NCBI RefSeq assembly: GCF_003024385.1
Contig: NZ_PVZN01000019.1
Span: 37,274-101,273 of the forward strand
DNA: 64,000 nucleotides
Direction: 5' to 3'
From: Pseudomonas sp. BBP2017
GTDB taxonomy: Bacteria; Pseudomonadota; Gammaproteobacteria; Pseudomonadales; Pseudomonadaceae
The notes beneath the pieces are model-generated. The model was not told the DNA's origin and did not search any database. It was given only the letters and a program-made list of their open reading frames with translations. Shown here one piece after another: positions 7,234 through 16,089 of this stretch. Position numbers and translations under genes: made by a program. Every line of letters begins with the position of its first letter. The stretch's first letter is position 1.

Positions 7234-8481
7234 TTACTCCGGCAGCAGGCTTTCGCCGGCGAACAACTCGGCTACGGTTTCCCGGCGGCGCACTTCGAAC
7301 GCCTGGTCGCCATCGACCAGGACTTCAGCGCAGCGGCCACGGGTGTTGTAGTTCGAGCTCATGACAAAACCATAGGCGCCCGCCGAGTGAACCGCCAGCA
7401 GATCGCCTTCGGCCAGGTTCAGCGTACGCTCCTTGGCCAGGAAATCGCCGGTTTCGCAAATCGGCCCGACCACGTCGTAGGTCCGGCCTTCACCGGCGCG
7501 CGGCTGCACGGCGGTGACGTCCATCCAGGCCTGGTACAGGGCTGGGCGAATCAGGTCGTTCATGGCCGCATCGACGATGGCGAAGTCTTTATGTTCGGTG
7601 TGCTTGAGGTACTCGACGCGGGTCAGCAGGACACCGGCGTTGGCCACGATGTAGCGGCCTGGTTCGAACACCAGGGCCAGGTCACGCTCGCCGACGCGCT
7701 CGCGGATGGCCTTGATGTAGTCACCGGCCAGCGGTGGCTCTTCGTCACGATAACGCACGCCAACGCCGCCACCGAGGTCCAGGTGACGCAGGTGGATACC
7801 GCAGTCGCCGAGGCGGTCGATCAGCGCCAGCAAGCGGTCGAGGGCGTCGAGGAAGGGCTCCAGGGTGGTCAGTTGCGAACCGATGTGGCAGTCGACACCG
7901 ACCACTTCCAGGTTAGGCAGCTGGGCGGCGCGAATGTACACCTCTTCGGCATCGGCGATGGCGATACCGAACTTGTTTTCTTTCAGGCCCGTGGAGATGT
8001 ACGGGTGGGTGCCGGCATCGACGTCCGGGTTGACCCGCAGCGAAATCGGCGCGCGCAGGCCCATCTCGGCGGCAACCACTTGCAGGCGCTCCAGCTCGTC
8101 GGTGGACTCGACATTGAAGCAGTGCACGCCGACTTCCAGGGCGCGACGCATGTCTTCACGGGTCTTGCCGACACCGGAGAAAACCACGCGATCGGCGCGG
8201 CCACCGGCGGCCAGGACACGCTCCAGCTCACCGCCGGAAACGATGTCGAAGCCTGCGCCCAGACGGGCCAGCAGGTTCAGCACACCGAGGTTGGAGTTGG
8301 CTTTGACGGCAAAGCACACCAGGTGCGAAACACCCTGCAAAGCGTCGGCATAGCTACGGTACTGGGCCTCGATGTGGGCGCGCGAGTAGACGTAGGTTGG
8401 TGTACCGAATTTTTCGGCGATGGCCGACAGGGCCACGCCTTCCGCGAACAGTTGCCCGTCGCGGTAGTTGAAAGCGTCCAT
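7234..8481 (-). CDS. lysA: Diaminopimelate decarboxylase
   Basis: A 415-residue PLP enzyme that decarboxylates meso-diaminopimelate to lysine. The PLP-binding lysine is in CFAVKANSN near residue 60. The barrel motifs HIGSQL, LDLGGGVG and EPGRYIVAN bind cofactor phosphate. The dimer-interface active-site cysteine is in GPICETGDFLA. It is operonic with dapF. No LysR-type lysA regulator is adjacent, unlike in E. coli. Confidence 0.97.
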   Translation of the reverse strand: MDAFNYRDGQLFAEGVALSAIAEKFGTPTYVYSRAHIEAQYRSYADALQGVSHLVCFAVKANSNLGVLNLLARLGAGFDIVSGGELERVLAAGGRADRVVFSGVGKTREDMRRALEVGVHCFNVESTDELERLQVVAAEMGLRAPISLRVNPDVDAGTHPYISTGLKENKFGIAIADAEEVYIRAAQLPNLEVVGVDCHIGSQLTTLEPFLDALDRLLALIDRLGDCGIHLRHLDLGGGVGVRYRDEEPPLAGDYIKAIRERVGERDLALVFEPGRYIVANAGVLLTRVEYLKHTEHKDFAIVDAAMNDLIRPALYQAWMDVTAVQPRAGEGRTYDVVGPICETGDFLAKERTLNLAEGDLLAVHSAGAYGFVMSSNYNTRGRCAEVLVDGDQAFEVRRRETVAELFAGESLLPE

Positions 8482-8490
8482 GGGGTACCC

Positions 8491-8628
8491 TTACTGGTGC
8501 TTGTGCGATTGCGACTTTTGACCGTCTTTGCTGTCGTCTGGCAGGTACAGCGGGCCCTTCTGGCCGCAGGCGGAAACAAGGCAGGCAACCGCGACGAGCG
8601 CCGCGAGGGTGGAGATCAGGCGCTTCAT
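8491..8628 (-). CDS. lptM: Small lipoprotein LptM (LppL-type)
   Basis: A 45-residue lipoprotein. The signal peptide has a lipobox ending LVSAC, with the acylated Cys at residue 21. It is followed by the family signature CGQKGPLYLP and a short charged His/Lys tail. In E. coli LptM (YifL) helps mature the LptD-LptE LPS translocon by stabilising native disulfides. Placement directly before lysA is conserved in Pseudomonas. The longer open frame to 8802 is rejected because the signal peptide starts at 8628. Confidence 0.9.
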   Translation of the reverse strand: MKRLISTLAALVAVACLVSACGQKGPLYLPDDSKDGQKSQSHKHQ

Positions 8629-8818
8629 GGCGTAATCCTTTGTAATAAGCAGTATTGCGCCCGAGTATACCGAGCACCTGCCGCCTTGCCTATGCGGGCG
8701 GCCCGCCGTCGGGCGGGGGCTGTCGGGGTAGGCGGCGGGCGTTATCCTTTGCATTCGGCGCGCCGCGCTCGTATCTTGCCCGGCTTGCGTGTGTGCAGAC
8801 ATTTTTGAGGTTCTTGCA

Positions 8819-9151
8819 ATGAGTTTGACCGAAGCGCGTTTTCACGACCTGGTCGACGCGACCCAACAGGCCCTGGAAGACCTGTTCGACGAAACGGACC
8901 TGGATCTGGATATGGAGAACTCGGCAGGCGTCCTGACCATCAAGTTCGACAACGGCAGCCAACTGATTTTCAGCCGCCAGGAGCCGCTGCGTCAGCTGTG
9001 GCTGGCCGACAAGTCCGGTGGCTTCCACTTCGACTTTGATGAAACGAGCGGCAAGTGGACCTGCGAAAAGACCGAGGAGCTGCTCGGTGAGATGCTCGAG
9101 CGCATCGTCTGGGAGCGCGTGGGCGAGAAGCTCGATTTCGAAGAGATCTGA
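8819..9151 (+). CDS. cyaY: Iron donor protein CyaY (bacterial frataxin)
   Basis: A 110-residue frataxin. The first helix has the acidic ridge EDLFDETDLDLDME that binds iron and the IscS desulfurase. The beta-sheet holds VLTIKFDNGSQLIFSRQEP and LRQLWLADKSGGFHF. It modulates iron-sulfur cluster assembly in the cytoplasm. It is divergent from the lptM-lysA operon and one base ahead of the DUF1289 gene. Confidence 0.95.
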   Translation: MSLTEARFHDLVDATQQALEDLFDETDLDLDMENSAGVLTIKFDNGSQLIFSRQEPLRQLWLADKSGGFHFDFDETSGKWTCEKTEELLGEMLERIVWERVGEKLDFEEI

Positions 9152-9152
9152 A

Positions 9153-9374
9153 ATGAGCGATGCGCCAAAGCCGGCCAAGCCGCTCTTCAGCAATGTCAGC
9201 CCGGCGGTGCCGTCGCCTTGCATCAGTACCTGCCGGCTGGATGAGCACAAGGTTTGCATTGGCTGTTTTCGCCATGTCGAAGACATTCGCCAGTGGCGCT
9301 CGGCCGATGACCAGCGTCGTCGGCAGATCTGCCAGGAGGCTCAGGCGCGTCGGCAATTGGCAGGGTCGGCTTAA
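9153..9374 (+). CDS. DUF1289 family protein
   Basis: A 73-residue protein with four cysteines in PSPCISTCRLD and KVCIGCFRHVEDI, the DUF1289 signature, suggesting a small metal-binding site. The tail is arginine-rich (ADDQRRRQICQEAQARR). The exact role is unknown. The start is ATG at 9153, one base after the cyaY stop, so the two are almost certainly cotranscribed. A terminator follows at 9447. Confidence 0.88.
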   Translation: MSDAPKPAKPLFSNVSPAVPSPCISTCRLDEHKVCIGCFRHVEDIRQWRSADDQRRRQICQEAQARRQLAGSA

Positions 9375-9446
9375 ACCCTTCAGCTATTGTGTATTTACTT
9401 GGCTGTGGTAGTGTCGATCGTGCTTCGGCTGTGCCGAATTCCTGCA

Positions 9447-9470
9447 AACCCCGCCCTTGGGCGGGGTTTT
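9447..9470 (+). terminator. Terminator of cyaY-DUF1289
   Basis: ACCCCGCCC-TT-GGGCGGGGT forms a very strong stem, followed by TTT. Confidence 0.85.
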
Positions 9471-9507
9471 GCTTTATATCGTTCAAAAAAAGGAGTCTGA
9501 CTGGATC

Positions 9508-9927
9508 ATGAGCACCAAGCCTTCCATTATCGTCACCCGATTGGACGTTCAGCGTCTCGAGCGTCTGATCGACAGCCTCGATGAGAAGACGCAGGATTCT
9601 CCGGGTGTGCTCGCCCTGCAGGACGAGCTGGACCGCGCCGAGCAGGTCGGTCACGAGGAAGTTCCGGCCGGTGTCGTGACCATGAACTCCCGGGTTCATT
9701 GCCGCGAAGAAGCCAGCGGCAAGGACTACCATCTGACCTTGGTCTACCCGAAAGACGCCAACGCCGACGAGGGCAAGATCTCGATCCTCGCGCCGATCGG
9801 CAGCGCACTGCTGGGCCTGTCGGTGGGCGAGCAGATTGACTGGCCGGCACCAGGCGGCAAGACCCTCAAGCTCAAACTGCTGGAAGTCGAGTACCAGCCG
9901 GAAGCCGCTGGCGACTTCGACCTCTGA
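9508..9927 (+). CDS. rnk: Nucleoside diphosphate kinase regulator Rnk
   Basis: A 139-residue protein of the Rnk/GreA-like family. The N-terminal half is a short coiled coil (RLDVQRLERLIDSL). The C-terminal FKBP-like domain is the GreA/GreB fold, with GKISILAPIGSALLGLSVGEQIDW. Rnk binds RNA polymerase near the secondary channel and was found as a regulator of nucleoside diphosphate kinase. The start follows AGGAGTCTGACTGGATC. Its stop is only 3 bases from the cyaA stop on the other strand, with no terminator between. Confidence 0.93.
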   Translation: MSTKPSIIVTRLDVQRLERLIDSLDEKTQDSPGVLALQDELDRAEQVGHEEVPAGVVTMNSRVHCREEASGKDYHLTLVYPKDANADEGKISILAPIGSALLGLSVGEQIDWPAPGGKTLKLKLLEVEYQPEAAGDFDL

Positions 9928-9930
9928 ACC

Positions 9931-12777
9931 TCATACCTGCGCCAGGGCCTCGTTGAGCGCCCGTTCCAGCTCGCTTTTGTAGCGCAGGTAAAGAATGCTC
10001 GACCCCAGGCCGTCGGCGAGCAGGCCGGACAGGTCCAGGTCGGTGATGTAGCAACGGTAGCGCTCGGCCTCGCGGCGCTGCCCGATGATTTCGCGGGCGA
10101 CCACGGCATACAGCTGGTCGCCATGCTCGAGCTCGGAAAATTCCCGCTGATTGCAGTACAGCGTGACTTGCACGTCATCGCTGGCGCCTGCCTGCAGAAT
10201 CGCCTGCACTTCGTAGTAGGGCGTGTCGATGGCGGTGATCGCGACCTGTCGCGCTTCCACCTGACGGACCTTGCCAATGGCTGATGGCAACAACTGGTAA
10301 TAAAGAATATCCAATGAACCCTGGGCGTGCAGACTGTCCAGTGGCAAGCGTGCTTCACGGCGGAAAACGATCGACTGCAAAAAGCGCTGCAACGGCAGCA
10401 GCAGGCTACTTTCGTCGTGGTAGGGCAGGCGTTGTTGCCATAGCGCGTTGTGCTCATCCAGTACGTAGACATCCACCCAGGCATCCTGCAGCCGATAGAA
10501 CAGCTGGATGCAGTGCGGCTGCCCCAAGGGCAGGACCTGAGCCAGGTCCAGCTCCTGCAAGACGTTGGCGTCCAGGTGCAGGGGGCTGTAGTCGCTACGT
10601 TCTTCGCCGAGATATCGCAGGGTGGCGTCCTGATCATCAAGCGTGATCAAGTTTACTGCGCCGGCCTGCAGCTCCAGCACATGAGTGTGCTGCTGGACCT
10701 GCAGCAAGTAGCGGTGGTTGAGGTTCTGCACCAGCAGTGCCTGGGCGGTGGTGAAAACTTCCTCTACCCGCAGGGCGATGGCCTGGGCCCGGTTATGGCA
10801 AAAGCAGCGCACCCGCAGTCTGGGCAGGTGCTGGGCTGCGAGGTTGCCGAGATAATCACGCAGGCAGCGTAACAACGCATGCTCGCCGTCGTAGCGGTGT
10901 ACCTGGACCTCGTTCCAGCTGTTGAGGGTGACCTGGTCCAGGGTCAGCACCAGGTTCTCGCGCACCCCGGCGTAGCTCAGCGAGTCGGTGCGCTCGGTGG
11001 TCATCAGGATGTTCAGGTCGCGGTGGTGTCGCAACGGGTCGACGCCGACGTTGACCAGCAAGAGAATCTCGTCAGCCACGCTTGGCTGAAGCAGGCACTG
11101 ATCACTGACCATCGGCAAGGGCAGGGCGACGCTCTGCTGCAGGCTGCCGAGCAGGTTGAACAGCTCGTACTCAGTCAAGTCGCTGCTACCGGGATGCAGG
11201 GCCAGGCGCGTGCTGCTGTCGATCACGCCGTTGCGGTGGGCCCAGGCCAGTAGTTCGAGCAGCTCGCGGCAGCGCTTGATCGGGGCGAAATGCTCCCACT
11301 CGTGCACACCCAGGTTGCCATTGTGCAGGCCCCAGTGGGTTTGCCCGGGCTCTTTGCGGTTGGGGGACTGGACCAGGGTCAGGGTGTCTTCGGCGAGGTC
11401 CGGGGCGATTCCCGGGTTGATGAATTCGACCTTGCCGGCGCGGCGCTCGAAGGCCGCGTACAGGCGTCGACCGAGGACGCTGAGGTCTCGCTGTTCGATA
11501 CGGCGGGTGGCGTTCTGGCCGCGGGCAAATTGGCACAGGAAGCGGTAGCTGTAGTTGAGCTCGGCCACCAGCTCCCGGCGCTCAACCGCTACCTGGCGCA
11601 CTTTCCACTGGCTACGGCTGTCAAGTAACGCCAGTTGGCGCTCGCCCCAACCCCATTCCTGGCTCAGTCGCTGCAGCAGGTCGCGTTGCCAGCTTGCGCC
11701 ACGCTGACGGGTCAGGCCACTGAGCTTCTTGTTCACCTTCAGGTACAGGCTGCGGCGCACCAGTTCCAGACGTTGCAGTTCACCGCGCCCTTGCAGGTAC
11801 TGCTCGATGCGCCGGTAGACCATCATGTAGGGGTCGAGCTCGTCGAGGTCGAGTCGATTGGCGAACACCGCCTTTTTGAACTGCAGGCTCAGGCACTGCA
11901 CCTGCGGGTGTTCACTGGCATACACCTCGCTCAGCAGCAGCTTGAGTACCGACTTGTAAGGCGACTCGATGCTTTTGAACAGCTGCCAGAGTCCGGCGCC
12001 GACGAACTCGCCGGGCGGGATATGTGCCAGATGGCCGAGGTCGAGGTGCTCTCCGGCGCGCACGAAGCGCTTGGACAGCAGGGTTTCGATGTAGTGGTGA
12101 TAGCGCGACTCTTCATAGACCGGTACCAGCCACCATAACGGTGTGCGTCCAGCGAGCCAGATCGCGGTGCGGTAGAACTCGTCGAGCAGCAGGTAGTGCT
12201 GGGTGGTGCCGCAATCATCGGAGCTCAGTTGGCCGTCGCGTTCGCCTTTGACGAAACTTTCTGGCTCGATCAGGAACAGGTGGGCTTCGGCACCCTGGCC
12301 GGCGGCCCAGCTTTCCAGGAGCTGGCATTTTTTGCGCAGCTCAGCCAGTTCACTGTCACTGAGGTCGGCGGCGTGGCAGACCCAGACGTCCATATCGCTC
12401 TGCTCGGCCTGGGCCAGGGTACCCAGGCTTCCCATCAGGAACAGGCCATGGATCGGCTGAGACGGGTTGCCACGACGGGCCTTGTAGGAGAAGGAGCGCG
12501 TCAGGCGCTGGGCTTCAGCCAGCAACGGGGCATCAGGCTCGAAATTCGCGACACCTGCGGGTGTGGTTCCGGAGACGTAGCCAGGCAGTAGGGGATGATT
12601 GACGTGCATGAGCAGTGGCAGCAGGGTCAGCGCTTGCTGCTGGCGGCTCGACAGCCCGTCCATGGCCCGCCTCAGGCGCCCCTGATTGAGCACCAGGAAG
12701 CGTTGGCGCAGCTGGCTGAGCACCTTGCGGTCAATGCCCTGATCAAGATCGGGGCGGATTTCGTGGGGGTGGTTCAT
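9931..12777 (-). CDS. cyaA: Class I adenylate cyclase
   Basis: A 948-residue class I cyclase that makes cAMP from ATP. The N-terminal catalytic domain has the nucleotidyltransferase-like pattern FLMGSLGTLAQAEQSDMDVW, with Gly116-Ser117 and Asp128/Asp130. The C-terminal half, from about residue 540, is the regulatory region, which in enterobacteria responds to the glucose phosphotransferase system. In Pseudomonas, cAMP acts with Vfr or Crp-like factors, none of which lies here. Length and domain order are standard. Confidence 0.95.
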   Translation of the reverse strand: MNHPHEIRPDLDQGIDRKVLSQLRQRFLVLNQGRLRRAMDGLSSRQQQALTLLPLLMHVNHPLLPGYVSGTTPAGVANFEPDAPLLAEAQRLTRSFSYKARRGNPSQPIHGLFLMGSLGTLAQAEQSDMDVWVCHAADLSDSELAELRKKCQLLESWAAGQGAEAHLFLIEPESFVKGERDGQLSSDDCGTTQHYLLLDEFYRTAIWLAGRTPLWWLVPVYEESRYHHYIETLLSKRFVRAGEHLDLGHLAHIPPGEFVGAGLWQLFKSIESPYKSVLKLLLSEVYASEHPQVQCLSLQFKKAVFANRLDLDELDPYMMVYRRIEQYLQGRGELQRLELVRRSLYLKVNKKLSGLTRQRGASWQRDLLQRLSQEWGWGERQLALLDSRSQWKVRQVAVERRELVAELNYSYRFLCQFARGQNATRRIEQRDLSVLGRRLYAAFERRAGKVEFINPGIAPDLAEDTLTLVQSPNRKEPGQTHWGLHNGNLGVHEWEHFAPIKRCRELLELLAWAHRNGVIDSSTRLALHPGSSDLTEYELFNLLGSLQQSVALPLPMVSDQCLLQPSVADEILLLVNVGVDPLRHHRDLNILMTTERTDSLSYAGVRENLVLTLDQVTLNSWNEVQVHRYDGEHALLRCLRDYLGNLAAQHLPRLRVRCFCHNRAQAIALRVEEVFTTAQALLVQNLNHRYLLQVQQHTHVLELQAGAVNLITLDDQDATLRYLGEERSDYSPLHLDANVLQELDLAQVLPLGQPHCIQLFYRLQDAWVDVYVLDEHNALWQQRLPYHDESSLLLPLQRFLQSIVFRREARLPLDSLHAQGSLDILYYQLLPSAIGKVRQVEARQVAITAIDTPYYEVQAILQAGASDDVQVTLYCNQREFSELEHGDQLYAVVAREIIGQRREAERYRCYITDLDLSGLLADGLGSSILYLRYKSELERALNEALAQV

Positions 12778-12858
12778 CGCGAGCTAAAACCGGCCGTTTG
12801 GGGGAAGCAATGGCGAGTTTAAGCGCTAATTGAATTTTGACGCCATTTTGCCAGCGCA

Positions 12859-12884
12859 GTGGGAGCGGATTCATCCGCTCCCAC
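12859..12884. repeat. Short REP-like palindrome
   Basis: GTGGGAGCGGAT-TC-ATCCGCTCCCAC is a perfect 12-bp stem that uses the GTGGGAGCGG end of the REP core. It sits between the TIGR02647 gene and cyaA, both on the minus strand, and could act as a transcription barrier, though no T-run follows on the minus strand. Confidence 0.6.
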
Positions 12885-12893
12885 AAATTTGTA

Positions 12894-13139
12894 TCAGGCC
12901 GGCTGGGCGACGTTCAGGATGGTCAGCAGCTGCTGTGCGTGCTCGGCAGCATCATGTCCCAGGCTGGTCAGGTAGCCGCCATCAGGCTGGTCGGTCAGTT
13001 GTTTGTCGTACAGGCGTTGGGCTGCAGCGATGAGGTCTTTAGAGGCAGTGTTATGGACCTTGATACCTTCCTGGCTGCTATCCAGGTTGAACAGGGCAAG
13101 GACTTCCAGCTCGGCAATCAGTTCGGGGGTAAACGACAT
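12894..13139 (-). CDS. TIGR02647 family protein
   Basis: An 81-residue, mostly helical, soluble protein. The body contains the family pattern LALFNLDSSQEGIKVH and LTSLGHDAAEHAQQLLTIL. The family is restricted to gammaproteobacteria and has no assigned function. It lies between cyaA and another small acidic gene on the same strand. Confidence 0.8.
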   Translation of the reverse strand: MSFTPELIAELEVLALFNLDSSQEGIKVHNTASKDLIAAAQRLYDKQLTDQPDGGYLTSLGHDAAEHAQQLLTILNVAQPA

Positions 13140-13223
13140 AGAGACTCCGACTTCCAGACAAGGAGGGCAGCACCGTCGCCGGTGCCTGGTTTTGCAGTGT
13201 AGTCAGGGAAATCCTGCTTTGCT

Positions 13224-13508
13224 TCAGTCCTTTTCCGGCGGCAGCTCAGGCAGGGCGCGCAAGGCGGTTTCGTACCATTGGGTATTGAACGCACGGTCTT
13301 CTTCGAGCATCGCGTCAATTTCGTAGGCCAGCACATGAGCCATGAGATTGAGGATGTCGTCGCGCTCGTAACCCACCAGGGTCAGCTTGTTGAACGTGGC
13401 TTTGGCCGCTGGCGGGTTGTCGCTTTCGATCTGGTTCTCGATCGCTTCGATCAGGGTCGACTCGGCGAACTCTTCTTCGTCGTTGTCGATATCGGTTGGC
13501 TCGCTCAT
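13224..13508 (-). CDS. Small acidic conserved protein, function unknown
   Basis: A 94-residue acidic protein beginning MSEPTDIDNDEEEF. The rest is helical: LIEAIENQIESDNPPAAKAT, then NLMAHVLAYEIDAMLEEDRAF. I do not recognise a named domain. It keeps the same strand as TIGR02647 and is a typical conserved hypothetical of Pseudomonas. Codon use looks like its neighbours. Confidence 0.75.
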   Translation of the reverse strand: MSEPTDIDNDEEEFAESTLIEAIENQIESDNPPAAKATFNKLTLVGYERDDILNLMAHVLAYEIDAMLEEDRAFNTQWYETALRALPELPPEKD

Positions 13509-13654
13509 GGGCGATCTCCTCTGAAGGGGTGCTCAGTTTGCCACGAGCCAGGCGCCAATGCCTTGCTATCGACAATCTCCATGATGCTGGTCAGTAACCT
13601 GTCATGGGGCTATAACTGCCCGGCCAACCCCTTTACGGCCTGGAGGCTGTTTTC

Positions 13655-14317
13655 ATGCTCAAGCTTCATGGATTCTCAGTCAGTAACTACTACAACATGG
13701 TCAAACTGGCGCTGCTGGAAAAGGGTGTACCGTTTGAAGAGGTGCCGTTTTTCGGCGGTCAGAGCCCCGAAGCGCTGAGGGTCAGCCCGATCGGCAAGGT
13801 GCCGGTGCTGGAGACCGAGCACGGCTTTCTCAGTGAAACCAGCCTGATCCTCGATTACATCGAACAGACCCAGGCGGGTAAGGCGCTGTTGCCTGAAGGG
13901 GTTTTCGCCCAGGCCAAGGTGCATGAACTGGCCAAGGAAATCGAGCTGTACATCGAGTTGCCTGCCCGCGCCTGCTACCCCGAAGCCTTCTTCGGTGCCC
14001 AGGTCGACCCGGCCATCAAGGACAAGGCCAAGGCCGAACTGCTGGCGGGTATTTCAACCCTCAAGCGCAACGGCAAATTCAGCCCGTACGTAGCTGGCGA
14101 CAGCCTGACCATCGCCGATGTGATGTTCTGCTTCAGCGTCGACCTGGCTTATGCGGTGGGCAAGAAGGTATTGGGCATCGATGTGCTGGAAGACTTCCCG
14201 CAAGCGCGCGAGCTGCTTGAGCGCTTCAAGAACAATCCGAATGTGCAGAAGATCGCGGCTGACAAGGAAGTGCAGATGCCGGCGTTCCTGGAGATGGTGC
14301 GTAGCGGCAAGCGCTAA
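13655..14317 (+). CDS. Glutathione S-transferase family protein
   Basis: A 220-residue soluble GST. The N-terminal thioredoxin-like domain (1-80) begins LKLHGFSVSNYYNMVKLAL and holds the cis-proline motif GKVPVLE and the glutathione-binding SETSLILDYIE. The C-terminal domain is all-helical, with GDSLTIADVMFCF, the usual N-capping box. The substrate is unknown. The predicted catalytic position (SVSN) has serine, so a Ser-type or non-detoxifying role is possible. Confidence 0.88.
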   Translation: MLKLHGFSVSNYYNMVKLALLEKGVPFEEVPFFGGQSPEALRVSPIGKVPVLETEHGFLSETSLILDYIEQTQAGKALLPEGVFAQAKVHELAKEIELYIELPARACYPEAFFGAQVDPAIKDKAKAELLAGISTLKRNGKFSPYVAGDSLTIADVMFCFSVDLAYAVGKKVLGIDVLEDFPQARELLERFKNNPNVQKIAADKEVQMPAFLEMVRSGKR

Positions 14318-14328
14318 CGAATAGAGCA

Positions 14329-14360
14329 GCAGGCTCGCGGCCGGACGCCGACGAGCCTGC
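14329..14360. terminator. Inverted repeat between GST and argH genes
   Basis: GCAGGCTCG and CGAGCCTGC are exact complements separated by 14 bases, midway between two convergent genes. There is no T-run, so bidirectional termination is only suggested. Confidence 0.4.
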
Positions 14361-14371
14361 ACATATACGGA

Positions 14372-15766
14372 TTAGCGGCTGGCCAGAAGGGCCTGGCCGC
14401 GTGCAGCGGCTGCCCGAACTTGAGCCGGCGCAGTACCGCCAATGTGGTTACGGGCATTGACCGAACCTTCGAGGGTCAGCACGGCGAACACGTCCTGCTC
14501 GATCTGGTCGCTGAACTGGCGCAGTTCTTCCAAGGTCATCTCGGCCAGATCCTTGCCGGTATCGACACCGTACTTGACCGCGTGGCCGACAATCTCGTGG
14601 CAATCACGGAATGGCAGGCCGCGACGTACCAGGTAGTCGGCCAGGTCAGTGGCGGTGGAGAAACCACGCAGGGCGGCTTCGCGCATGATTGCGTGACGCG
14701 GCTTGATTGCCGGGATCATGTCGGCAAAGGCCCGCAGCGAGTCGCGCAGGGTATCGGCGGCGTCGAACAGCGGCTCTTTGTCTTCCTGGTTGTCCTTGTT
14801 GTAGGCCAGCGGCTGGCCTTTCATCAGGGTCAGCAGGCCGGTGAGGGCGCCGAACACACGGCCGGTCTTGCCGCGAACCAGCTCTGGGACGTCCGGGTTC
14901 TTTTTCTGCGGCATGATCGAGCTGCCAGTGCAGAAGCGATCAGGCAGGTCGATGAACTGGAACTGGGCGCTGGTCCACAGCACCAGTTCTTCGGAGAAGC
15001 GCGACAGGTGCATCATCGCCACGCTGGCAGCGGCGCAGAATTCAATCGCGAAGTCGCGGTCGGAGACACCGTCCAGCGAGTTGCCGCCTACGGCTTCGAA
15101 GCCCAGCAGCTGGCAGGTCAGCTCGCGATCGATCGGGTAGGTGGTGCCTGCCAGTGCGGCGCTGCCCAGGGGCATGCGGTTGGTGCGCTTGCGGCAGTCG
15201 ACCAGACGCTCGTAGTCACGGCTGAGCATCTCGAACCAGGCCAGCAGGTGGTGGCCGAAGGTCACAGGCTGGGCGGTTTGCAGGTGGGTGAAACCGGGCA
15301 TGATGGTCTCGGCTTCGCGCTCGGCCTGCTCCAGCAGGCCCTGCTGCAGGCGGGTTATTTCGGCCAGGATCAGGTCGATTTCGTCACGCAGCCACAGGCG
15401 GATGTCGGTGGCGACCTGGTCGTTGCGGCTACGGCCGGTGTGCAGCTTTTTACCGGTGATGCCGATGCGATCGGTCAGGCGTGCTTCGATGTTCATGTGC
15501 ACGTCTTCCAGGTCGACGCGCCAGTCGAAGTTACCGGCCTCGATTTCAGCCTGGATGGTTTTCAGGCCATCGATGATGGTGTCGCGCTCGGCATCGGTGA
15601 GCACGCCGACCTTCGCCAGCATGGTGGCGTGGGCGATCGAACCCATGATGTCGTGGCGGTACAGGCGCTGGTCAAAATTGACGGAGGCGGTGAAGCGGGC
15701 GACGAAGGCGTCGACGGGCTCACTGAAGCGGCCGCCCCAGGACTGATTGGTCTTGTCGGTGCTCAT
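14372..15766 (-). CDS. argH: Argininosuccinate lyase
   Basis: A 464-residue enzyme of the fumarase/aspartase superfamily that splits argininosuccinate into arginine and fumarate, the last step of arginine synthesis. The superfamily signature GSSIMPQKKNPD is intact. The N-terminal WGGRFSEPVDAFVARFTAS is typical, and the active-site TGRSRNDQVATD region is present. It is divergent from algR, as in P. aeruginosa. Confidence 0.97.
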   Translation of the reverse strand: MSTDKTNQSWGGRFSEPVDAFVARFTASVNFDQRLYRHDIMGSIAHATMLAKVGVLTDAERDTIIDGLKTIQAEIEAGNFDWRVDLEDVHMNIEARLTDRIGITGKKLHTGRSRNDQVATDIRLWLRDEIDLILAEITRLQQGLLEQAEREAETIMPGFTHLQTAQPVTFGHHLLAWFEMLSRDYERLVDCRKRTNRMPLGSAALAGTTYPIDRELTCQLLGFEAVGGNSLDGVSDRDFAIEFCAAASVAMMHLSRFSEELVLWTSAQFQFIDLPDRFCTGSSIMPQKKNPDVPELVRGKTGRVFGALTGLLTLMKGQPLAYNKDNQEDKEPLFDAADTLRDSLRAFADMIPAIKPRHAIMREAALRGFSTATDLADYLVRRGLPFRDCHEIVGHAVKYGVDTGKDLAEMTLEELRQFSDQIEQDVFAVLTLEGSVNARNHIGGTAPAQVRAAAARGQALLASR

Positions 15767-16089
15767 GGATTCACTCGTTGAAGGCGTGAACGGAAAAGTG
15801 GCGACGATGATAGCAGGGTTGAGGCGCGTGCCGCAGGACGGCGGTCGGGGTAAATGCGTGATTATGTCGCGGCGCAGGCAGGCGACAGCACGCGCGCAAC
15901 AGGATATTTAGCGAATGAACGGCAGCGTTCCGGCAACCGTCTACAGTTGGACAGAGGCTCGGCATGTTTCCTGCCGAACCAGTGAATCTTTAGCCATCGT
16001 GCGAGTCTGAGCGTGGATCGCCGTGACGGTCGTCACCTCACCTGTCTACGCTACCCTTGTGCGAGACTCACGCAGGAATCCAGCGCAAT
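15767..16089. other. argH-algR intergenic region, no sensor kinase
   Basis: These 323 bases separate divergent argH and algR. No gene is visible, and the gap is too short for the FimS/AlgZ sensor kinase found here in P. aeruginosa. It must hold both promoters. The clearest signal is GTGAC-GGTC-GTCAC at 16023-16036. Confidence 0.7.
16023..16036 (+). promoter_or_regulatory. Inverted repeat upstream of algR
   Basis: GTGACGGTCGTCAC is a 5-bp perfect dyad centred about 60 bases before the algR start. CGGTCGTC within it resembles the known AlgR box CCGTTCGTC, so autoregulation is possible. Confidence 0.35.

Noticed and set aside
7132..8808. 558-residue plus-strand frame opposite lysA and dapF
   Set aside because: Antisense shadow of two enzymes with intact catalytic residues.
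14420..15781. 453-residue plus-strand frame opposite argH
   Set aside because: Shadow of argH; no domain recognised.
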